Below are positions 1-4,848 of a stretch of 9,586 nt of DNA, piece after piece (the first letter of the stretch is position 1; every line of letters begins with the position of its first letter). A model generated the notes under the pieces. The model saw nothing but the letters and a program-made list of their open reading frames with translations. It was not told where the DNA came from and did not search any database. The translations under genes were made by a program, and so were the position numbers. This DNA is from an uncultured Lachnospiraceae bacterium (lineage in GTDB: Bacteria; Bacillota_A; Clostridia; Lachnospirales; Lachnospiraceae), in the NCBI GenBank assembly GCA_910588595.1, contig CAJUQU010000142.1, positions 1 to 9,586 of the forward strand, written 5' to 3'.

Positions 1-96
1 AAAGTGTGTTCTTTGGATAATAATGGAAGAATATTTTGGAAAGTGGCGGTTTATAAATTTTTTATCGATGTTTTTATGATTTTTTTAAAATATGTC

Positions 97-125
97 TTGA
101 AATTTATGCCATAATTAGGTAAAAT
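97..125 (+). promoter_or_regulatory. Probable sigma-A type promoter of gap
   Basis: A -35 box TTGAAA (97-102) is separated by exactly 17 bases from a -10 box TAAAAT (120-125). Transcription would start near 131-133, giving a leader of about 170 nt before gap. This is the best-scoring pair by eye in the upstream region. A weaker alternative is TTGTGC (173-178) with TATATG (195-200), spacer 16. Confidence 0.6.
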
Positions 126-132
126 AATTTTG

Positions 133-150
133 TTGATAAAATTTTGTCAA
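133..150. promoter_or_regulatory. 18-bp palindromic operator candidate (Rex-like)
   Basis: TTGATAAAATTTTGTCAA is an inverted repeat with 8 of 9 base pairs symmetric. It lies at about +1 to +18 of the predicted gap transcript, where a bound repressor would block initiation. The outer TTG...CAA and AT-rich core resemble the 18-bp consensus TTGTTAANNNNTTAACAA of the redox-sensing repressor Rex, matching 11 of the 14 defined positions. Rex responds to the NADH/NAD+ ratio, and GAPDH makes NADH, so the placement is sensible. Assignment to Rex is inference; no regulator is encoded here. Confidence 0.4.
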
Positions 151-155
151 TCATT

Positions 156-180
156 TTACACAAAGTGACGAATTGTGCAA
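156..180 (+). other. Inverted repeat in gap leader
   Basis: TTACACAA (156-163) and TTGTGCAA (173-180) can pair over 7 of 8 positions around a 9-nt loop. It could be a weak mRNA hairpin or a second operator half-site set. It has no T-tract and is not a terminator. Confidence 0.25.
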
Positions 181-303
181 TTTTTTAGGGATTGTATATG
201 TATAAAAATTGCTAAAAGATCAGAAGATAAAAGTATCTGTGTAAAATTGTAGGCAAAATAAAGATGATAAAATAAATATTATCTATTTTAGGAGGAAAAT
301 GAC

Positions 304-1320
304 ATGGCAGTAAGAGTAGCAATTAATGGTTTTGGCCGTATTGGCCGTCTTGCATTCAGACAGATGTTCAATGCAGAGGGATATGAAGTAGTAGCGATCA
401 ATGACCTGACAAGCCCTAAGATGCTGGCACATCTGTTAAAGTATGATTCTTCACAGGGAAAATATGAGCTGGCTGACAAGGTTTCCGCAGGCGAGGATTC
501 TATCACGGTAGATGGCAAGGAGATTAAGATCTACGCTTTTCCTGATGCAAACAACTGCCCTTGGGGTGAGTTAAAGGTTGACGTTGTATTAGAGTGCTCA
601 GGATTCTATACAAGCAAGGAAAAAGCTCAGGCACATATCAATGCTGGCGCTCGCAAAGTTGTTATCTCTGCTCCGGCTGGAAATGATCTTCCTACAATCG
701 TTTACAATACAAACCATGAGACATTGAAGGCATCTGATACGATCATCTCAGCAGCTTCATGTACAACAAACTGCCTTGCTCCTATGGCAGATGCATTGAA
801 CAAGTATGCACCGATCCAGTCTGGTATCATGGTAACGATCCATGCTTACACAGGTGATCAGATGACTCTTGACGGACCTCAGAGAAAGGGTGATCTGAGA
901 AGATCCAGAGCTGCGGCAGTGAATATCGTTCCAAACAGCACAGGTGCAGCAAAGGCGATCGGTCTGGTTATCCCTGAGTTAAATGGCAAGCTGATCGGTT
1001 CTGCACAGCGTGTTCCGACACCGACTGGCTCTACAACGATCCTGACAGCAGTAGTAAACAAGGCTGATGTGACAAAAGAGGGCATCAATGCAGCTATGAA
1101 GGCAGCAGCAAACGAGTCCTTCGGTTACAATGAAGACGAGATCGTTTCATCAGACGTGATCGGCATGAGATTTGGTTCTCTGTTCGATGCTACACAGACA
1201 ATGGTGAACAAGGTTTCTGATGACCAGTATGAGGTACAGGTTGTATCTTGGTATGACAACGAGAACAGCTATACTTCTCAGATGGTAAGGACAATTAAGT
1301 ATTTCTCAGAGTTAGCATAG
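304..1320 (+). CDS. gap: Glyceraldehyde-3-phosphate dehydrogenase (NAD-dependent, type I)
   Basis: This cytosolic glycolytic enzyme oxidises and phosphorylates glyceraldehyde 3-phosphate to 1,3-bisphosphoglycerate, making NADH. The product is 338 aa, a normal family length. The N-terminal Rossmann motif NGFGRIGR is at residues 8-15, and Asp34 (AINDL) is in the position that favours NAD over NADP. The catalytic signature ASCTTNC is at 151-157 with nucleophile Cys153, and the partner His is His180 (TIHAYTGDQ). The C-terminal SWYDNENSYT motif is present. The start is fixed by AGGAGG at 290-295, 8 nt before the ATG. The ATG at 299 opens only a 4-codon out-of-frame ORF. The gene heads the gap-pgk-tpiA cluster and is followed by a strong hairpin terminator, so it is probably expressed above its neighbours. 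Its promoter carries a palindromic operator candidate. Identification is secure. Confidence 0.98.
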   Translation: MAVRVAINGFGRIGRLAFRQMFNAEGYEVVAINDLTSPKMLAHLLKYDSSQGKYELADKVSAGEDSITVDGKEIKIYAFPDANNCPWGELKVDVVLECSGFYTSKEKAQAHINAGARKVVISAPAGNDLPTIVYNTNHETLKASDTIISAASCTTNCLAPMADALNKYAPIQSGIMVTIHAYTGDQMTLDGPQRKGDLRRSRAAAVNIVPNSTGAAKAIGLVIPELNGKLIGSAQRVPTPTGSTTILTAVVNKADVTKEGINAAMKAAANESFGYNEDEIVSSDVIGMRFGSLFDATQTMVNKVSDDQYEVQVVSWYDNENSYTSQMVRTIKYFSELA

Positions 1321-1328
1321 TTAACCAG

Positions 1329-1344
1329 ATTGTCCTCGGACAAT
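1329..1344 (+). other. Short inverted repeat after gap
   Basis: ATTGTCC (1329-1335) and GGACAAT (1338-1344) are perfectly complementary and form a tight hairpin only 8 nt after the gap stop codon. It lacks a T-tract. It may protect the gap mRNA 3' end or act as a pause element ahead of the terminator; this is inference. Confidence 0.4.
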
Positions 1345-1364
1345 TCATCCAAAAAAGACCTATC

Positions 1365-1395
1365 AAGGTCCGGTCTTATGGACCGGACCTTTTTT
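1365..1395 (+). terminator. Intrinsic terminator between gap and pgk
   Basis: AAGGTCCGGTC (1365-1375) pairs perfectly with GACCGGACCTT (1381-1391) around the 5-nt loop TTATG, and six Ts run from 1390 to 1395. The 11-bp GC-rich stem is strong. It sits only 25 nt before the pgk start, with no obvious separate promoter in between. It therefore probably acts as a partial terminator that sets the ratio of gap to pgk-tpiA mRNA. Confidence 0.9.
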
Positions 1396-1420
1396 AATGA
1401 TTAAAAAGGAGAATGGTAAA

Positions 1421-2644
1421 ATGGGATTAAACAAGAAATCGGTTGATGATATCAACGCAAAGGGCAAAAGAGTACTTGTGAGATGTGACTTTAATGTACC
1501 GCTCAAGAATGGTGAGATTACGGACGAGACACGTATCGTGGCAGCACTTCCCACGATCAACAAGCTGATCAAAGACGGCGGGAAGGTGATCCTCTGCTCT
1601 CACTTGGGAAAAGTAAAGAACGGACCAAATGAAGGCGAGTCTTTAGCTCCTGTCGCGAAGAGACTTTCCGAGAAGCTTGGCAAGGAAGTGAAGTTCATAG
1701 CAGATTACAATGTGACAGGTGCGGACGCGACTGCAGCAGTGGATGCTATGAACGAGGGAGATGTGATCTTGCTGCAGAATACTCGTTTCCGTGGCAAGGA
1801 AGAGACAAAGAACGGCGAGGAGTTCAGCAAAGAGCTGGCAGACCTGGCAGATCTGTATGTTTGTGATGCATTTGGTTCTTCACACAGGGCACATGCCTCT
1901 GTGGAGGGGGTTACAAAGTTCATCACAGCAAAGGGCGGTGAGAACGCAGTTGGGTATCTGATGCAGAAGGAGATCGATTTCCTCGGCAATGCTGTGGAGA
2001 ATCCGGTAAGACCGTTTGTTGCGATCCTCGGCGGTGCCAAAGTGGCTGACAAGCTGAATGTTATCAACAACCTGCTCGAGAAGTGCGATACACTGATCAT
2101 CGGCGGCGGTATGGCGTTCACATTCCTGAAAGCAAAGGGATATGAGATCGGTAATTCCCTGGTTGATGACGAGAAGCTTGACTACTGCAAAGAGATGATG
2201 GAGAAGGCTGAAAAGCTTGGCAAGAAGCTCCTTCTTCCGATCGATACGACGATCGCGGACGGTTTCCCCAATCCGATCGATGCGGAGATCGCTGTGGAAG
2301 TTGTAGATGCAGACAAGATCCCTGCTGGGAAAGAAGGTCTTGATATCGGCACAAAGACAGCAGAGCTCTTTGCGGATGCTGTGAAGTCAGCCAAGACAGT
2401 TGTGTGGAATGGACCTATGGGTGTATTTGAGAATCCTACGCTTGCAAAGGGAACGATCGCTGTGGCTAAGGCGCTTGCTGAGACAGAGGCTACTACGATC
2501 ATCGGCGGCGGCGATTCCGCAGCAGCGGTAAATCAGTTGGGATTTGCAGACAAGATGAGCCATATTTCCACAGGTGGTGGCGCTTCCCTCGAATTCTTAG
2601 AGGGCAAGGAACTTCCGGGCGTGGTTGCGGCAGATGATAAGTGA
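1421..2644 (+). CDS. pgk: Phosphoglycerate kinase
   Basis: This cytosolic glycolytic enzyme transfers phosphate from 1,3-bisphosphoglycerate to ADP, giving ATP and 3-phosphoglycerate. With the start used here it has 407 aa, typical of bacterial Pgk. The family signature RVLVRCDFNVP is at residues 17-27, the substrate-binding SHLG segment at 60-63, the ADP-side WNGPMGVFE near 329-337, the nucleotide loop GGGDSAAAV near 362-370, and the C-terminal STGGGASLEFLEG motif near 383-395. I chose the ATG at 1421 because AAGGAG (1406-1411) lies 9 nt upstream. An in-frame ATG at 1397 sits on the edge of the terminator with no ribosome binding site. An ATG at 1413 is out of frame and stops after 5 codons. 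It probably depends on read-through from gap and is cotranscribed with tpiA, 77 nt downstream. Confidence 0.98.
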   Translation: MGLNKKSVDDINAKGKRVLVRCDFNVPLKNGEITDETRIVAALPTINKLIKDGGKVILCSHLGKVKNGPNEGESLAPVAKRLSEKLGKEVKFIADYNVTGADATAAVDAMNEGDVILLQNTRFRGKEETKNGEEFSKELADLADLYVCDAFGSSHRAHASVEGVTKFITAKGGENAVGYLMQKEIDFLGNAVENPVRPFVAILGGAKVADKLNVINNLLEKCDTLIIGGGMAFTFLKAKGYEIGNSLVDDEKLDYCKEMMEKAEKLGKKLLLPIDTTIADGFPNPIDAEIAVEVVDADKIPAGKEGLDIGTKTAELFADAVKSAKTVVWNGPMGVFENPTLAKGTIAVAKALAETEATTIIGGGDSAAAVNQLGFADKMSHISTGGGASLEFLEGKELPGVVAADDK

Positions 2645-2688
2645 TCAACAGAATCTAAGGGGGCAAAAGGCTCCCCGGATATGCTGGA

Positions 2689-2706
2689 TAACTATATAAA
2701 TAGTTA
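2689..2706 (+). other. Palindrome abutting the tpiA ribosome binding site
   Basis: TAACTAT (2689-2695) and ATAGTTA (2700-2706) form a perfect 7-bp AT-rich hairpin with loop ATAA. Its last base is the first A of the AAGGAG at 2706-2711, so folding could modulate tpiA translation. A weaker G-run/C-run hairpin (GGGGG at 2659-2663 with TCCCC at 2672-2676) precedes it. Neither has a T-tract. Confidence 0.4.
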
Positions 2707-2721
2707 AGGAGAATGGATAAA

Positions 2722-3471
2722 ATGGCAAGAAGAAAGATTGTAGCCGGCAACTGGAAGATGAATATGACTCCCAGCGAGGCGGTTAAGTTAGTTGGCGAGT
2801 TAAAGGATCTGGTAAAGTCAGATGACGTTGATGTAGTATATTGTGTGCCGGCGATCGACATTGTTCCAGTTGTGGAGGCGGTAAAAGGCACAAACGTTGA
2901 AGTTGGTGCTGAGAATATGTACATCGAGGAAAAGGGTGCGTATACAGGCGAGATCGCACCGGGAATGTTGGTAGATGCGGGTGTTAAGTACGTTATCATC
3001 GGACATTCTGAGCGCCGCGACTACTTCAAGGAGGACGATGCGTTTCTCAATAAGAAGGTTGCAAAGGCATTTGAGCATGGATTGACACCGATCCTTTGCT
3101 GCGGCGAGTCTCTGGAGCAGAGGGAGACAGGTGTGACAATGGATTGGATCCGGCTGCAGATCAAGTCAGACCTGGTAGGCATCACAGCAGACCAGGTGAA
3201 GAAGCTGGTCATCGCGTACGAGCCGATCTGGGCGATCGGGACAGGAAAGACAGCGACGACCGAGCAGGCGCAGGAAGTCTGCAAGGGCATTCGCGACTGT
3301 ATTGCTGAGATGTATGATGCGGCAACAGCAGAGGCAGTCCGCATTCAGTACGGCGGATCTGTAAGCGCAGCGAACGCAGCAGAGCTCTTTGCACAGCAGG
3401 ATATCGATGGCGGTCTTGTGGGCGGAGCAAGCCTGAAAGCTGATTTTGGCAAGATCGTGAATTATAAGTAA
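2722..3471 (+). CDS. tpiA: Triosephosphate isomerase
   Basis: This cytosolic TIM-barrel enzyme interconverts dihydroxyacetone phosphate and glyceraldehyde 3-phosphate. The product is 249 aa, the usual length. All catalytic residues are visible: Asn10 and Lys12 in AGNWKMN, electrophile His95 in IGHSERR, and base Glu167 in AYEPIWAIGTGKTAT, which runs into the flexible loop 6. The phosphate-binding YGGSV is at 210-214 and the GGLVGGASL segment follows near 230-238. The start at 2722 is preferred because AAGGAG at 2706-2711 is 10 nt upstream. The in-frame ATG at 2713 is only 1 nt from that site. It is the last gene of the glycolytic cluster and is followed by a long terminator hairpin. No phosphoglycerate mutase or enolase gene follows here. 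Confidence 0.98.
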   Translation: MARRKIVAGNWKMNMTPSEAVKLVGELKDLVKSDDVDVVYCVPAIDIVPVVEAVKGTNVEVGAENMYIEEKGAYTGEIAPGMLVDAGVKYVIIGHSERRDYFKEDDAFLNKKVAKAFEHGLTPILCCGESLEQRETGVTMDWIRLQIKSDLVGITADQVKKLVIAYEPIWAIGTGKTATTEQAQEVCKGIRDCIAEMYDAATAEAVRIQYGGSVSAANAAELFAQQDIDGGLVGGASLKADFGKIVNYK

Positions 3472-3510
3472 TATATTTTTGCAAAAATCTGACAGACAGA
3501 AAATGCAGTT

Positions 3511-3553
3511 AAAAAGGGTATCAAGGGAAAAGCGTTCCTTTGATATCCTTTTT
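3511..3553 (+). terminator. Intrinsic terminator after tpiA
   Basis: Bases 3511-3529 pair with 3535-3553 as a 19-bp stem with two G-U wobbles and the 5-nt loop AAGCG. The stem begins with five As and ends with five Ts, so the T-run both closes the stem and serves as the U-tract. It ends the gap-pgk-tpiA unit. The symmetric A/T arms could let it work in both directions. Confidence 0.85.
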
Positions 3554-3609
3554 GGATAAGATAGAGTAGTTCATATCTTTTTTAAACATGCTCTGGGAGG
3601 ATCGCTGAC

Positions 3610-4377
3610 ATGTACAACGAGTACGACAACGAAAAATTTTTTGAAAAATATGCCAAAATGCCCCGCAGCAGAGAGGGGTTGTGCGCTGCCGGAGAATGGC
3701 ATCAGTTGAAACCATTGTTCCCGGCGCTTCAGGGGAAGAAAGTACTTGATTTGGGGTGCGGCTATGGCTGGCACTGTAAATTCGCGGCAGAACAAGGTGC
3801 AACGCAGGTATTGGGGCTTGATGTGAGCCAAAAAATGATTGAGGAGGCGAAAAAGCGAAACGTCGAAGATCAAATTGAGTACCGCGTCTGCGGGATAGAA
3901 GCGTATGAATATCCTGTAAACACATGGGATTGTGTCGTGTCCAATCTGGCGCTGCACTACATTCAAAATATAGAGGATATATTTCAGAAAGTGTATAGAA
4001 CGCTGAAGCCAGGCGGAGTATTTCTTTTCAACATTGAACACCCGATTTTTACAGCTGGAGTAGGACAGGACTGGATTTATACCGACGAGGGAAATCCTCA
4101 ATATTGGCCGATTGATGATTACTTCTATCCCGGAGAGCGAAACACTCATTTTCTTGGGCACGATGTAATGAAACAACATCATACAATTTCGCAGATCTTG
4201 ATGGGCTTATTAGATAGCGGATTTGAACTGAAGGCTGTGGAGGAGGCAGAGCCGCCGAAAGATATGATGAACATTCCAGGCATGAGAGACGAGCTGAGGC
4301 GTCCAATGATGTTATTAGTCAAGGGAGTAAAAGGGGTAAAGAGCACTCCCGATTCGAATATAAAACCAGTACAATAA
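3610..4377 (+). CDS. Class I SAM-dependent methyltransferase, substrate unknown
   Basis: The 255-aa product has the Rossmann-like methyltransferase fold of the Methyltransf_11/25 type. Motif I VLDLGCGYG (45-53) binds S-adenosylmethionine. An acidic end of strand 2 follows (LGLDVS, Asp71), then NLALHY (112-117) at motif IV and LKPGG (132-136) at motif V. No signal peptide or membrane segment is seen, so it should be cytosolic. The C-terminal part (about 145-235) is rich in aromatic and acidic residues and would shape the substrate pocket. The extreme C-terminus is a Lys/Val-rich tail with an internal KGVKGVK repeat. GGGAGG (3595-3600) is 9 nt before the ATG. It is bracketed by the tpiA terminator and the next operon's promoter, so it looks like a single-gene unit. 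Its own promoter is unclear (only a weak TTGGAT/TATCTT pair at 3552-3579), and I see no terminator after it. The family gives no substrate. Confidence 0.85.
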   Translation: MYNEYDNEKFFEKYAKMPRSREGLCAAGEWHQLKPLFPALQGKKVLDLGCGYGWHCKFAAEQGATQVLGLDVSQKMIEEAKKRNVEDQIEYRVCGIEAYEYPVNTWDCVVSNLALHYIQNIEDIFQKVYRTLKPGGVFLFNIEHPIFTAGVGQDWIYTDEGNPQYWPIDDYFYPGERNTHFLGHDVMKQHHTISQILMGLLDSGFELKAVEEAEPPKDMMNIPGMRDELRRPMMLLVKGVKGVKSTPDSNIKPVQ

Positions 4378-4414
4378 AACATGGGAAAAAGGAACGAACA
4401 AAGCAAAGATTCGA

Positions 4415-4443
4415 TTGAGAAAATGCGATGATTATGGTATGAT
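4415..4443 (+). promoter_or_regulatory. Promoter of the kinase operon (extended -10)
   Basis: TTGAGA (4415-4420) is 17 bases from TATGAT (4438-4443), and the -10 box is preceded by TGG, an extended -10 motif. Start of transcription is expected near 4450. This gives a leader of about 120 nt before the ORF at 4569 and places the hairpin element at 4470-4539 inside that leader. Confidence 0.65.
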
Positions 4444-4469
4444 TTATTGAGAAAGAGATACATTTGTGG

Positions 4470-4539
4470 TGGATTCAGTGTGAGATCGGAGATTTCACCA
4501 TCTTGATAGGAAAATGGGAGTTAGCGTATATTGAATCTA
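4470..4539 (+). repeat. Repeated structured element, copy 1 (leader of kinase operon)
   Basis: The core 4477-4507 matches 8025-8055 at 27 of 31 positions, all four differences being transitions. A second block, ATGGGAGTTA (4514-4523), is identical to 8080-8089. The core folds as GTGAGATC (4480-4487) with GATTTCAC (4491-4498), an 8-bp stem with one G-U pair and a GGA triloop. CCAT can then pair with ATGG at 4514-4517. In this copy an outer helix is also possible (4470-4477 with 4532-4539, 8 pairs with one wobble), giving a closed multi-helix shape. It lies between a promoter and the first gene, so it could be a cis-acting RNA. I do not recognise it as a known riboswitch. It could also be a dispersed repeat or a duplication relic. 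Confidence 0.55.
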
Positions 4540-4568
4540 TAGTAGACAAGTAGAAGGAGAATCACAAG

Positions 4569-4844
4569 ATGGAGTTCAAGATAAACGACAACGACAAGAT
4601 CACGATGACGCATACAGGGTTGCTTCCGGGGAAGAGCGGCAAAGTTATTCATGTGTGCTTTGAGAGAAAGACAGACGATAGGAACGACTATGCAGAGATC
4701 ATTCTGCCGAGCAGGAACGTGGTCAATTCAAGGGGATTTGACGAGGGAGAGCTCGCTCAGCTCCAGCTGTATCTCAAAGAGCAGGAAGAGAGCATTATCA
4801 GAAACGCAAAACAGATCAACCATGATCTGATCTTTAAGCTTTAA
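4569..4844 (+). CDS. Small orphan protein (91 aa), first gene of the kinase operon
   Basis: I do not recognise this protein with confidence. AAGGAG (4554-4559) lies 9 nt before the ATG, and the stop is 4 nt before the kinase start, so it is very likely translated and cotranscribed. Residues 1-55 look mainly beta (KITMTHTG, GKVIHVCFER, YAEIILPS). Residues 57-85 look like one charged amphipathic helix (FDEGELAQLQLYLKEQEESIIRNAKQ). There is no signal peptide, membrane segment or metal motif, so it should be cytosolic. The layout (a short beta part with a His, then a GF..ELxx helix) is faintly like DUF4160-type small proteins, but this is only an impression. Tight coupling suggests a role with the kinase, for example as a ligand-responsive or modulatory partner; that is inference. 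Confidence 0.75.
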   Translation: MEFKINDNDKITMTHTGLLPGKSGKVIHVCFERKTDDRNDYAEIILPSRNVVNSRGFDEGELAQLQLYLKEQEESIIRNAKQINHDLIFKL

Positions 4845-4848
4845 GAAA

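Larger units (their letters stand above)
1..303. other. AT-rich intergenic region upstream of gap
   Basis: No coding region on either strand looks real here. Bases 1-96 are AT-rich and I see no gene end, terminator or clear motif in them. Bases 97-303 hold the gap promoter, a palindromic operator candidate and an untranslated leader of about 170 nt, with the ribosome binding site AGGAGG at 290-295. A minor 5-bp hairpin (AGATA/TATCT, 225-229 with 234-238) also lies in the leader. Confidence 0.7.

Noticed and set aside
1..303. A CcpA cre site or CggR operator before gap
   Set aside because: I found no stretch matching the cre consensus or the CGGGAC-type CggR repeats.
1397..1420. Earlier in-frame ATG for pgk at 1397
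   Set aside because: It lies at the terminator T-tract with no ribosome binding site; the ATG at 1421 has AAGGAG at proper spacing and gives the normal N-terminus.
3552..3579. TTGGAT/TATCTT as a methyltransferase promoter
   Set aside because: Both boxes are weak, the spacer is 16, and the -35 overlaps the tpiA terminator; too little support to list as a feature.
288..4463. Many open frames on the - strand opposite gap, pgk, tpiA and the methyltransferase
   Set aside because: They lie antisense to well-identified genes, have no ribosome binding sites and show no recognisable domains.
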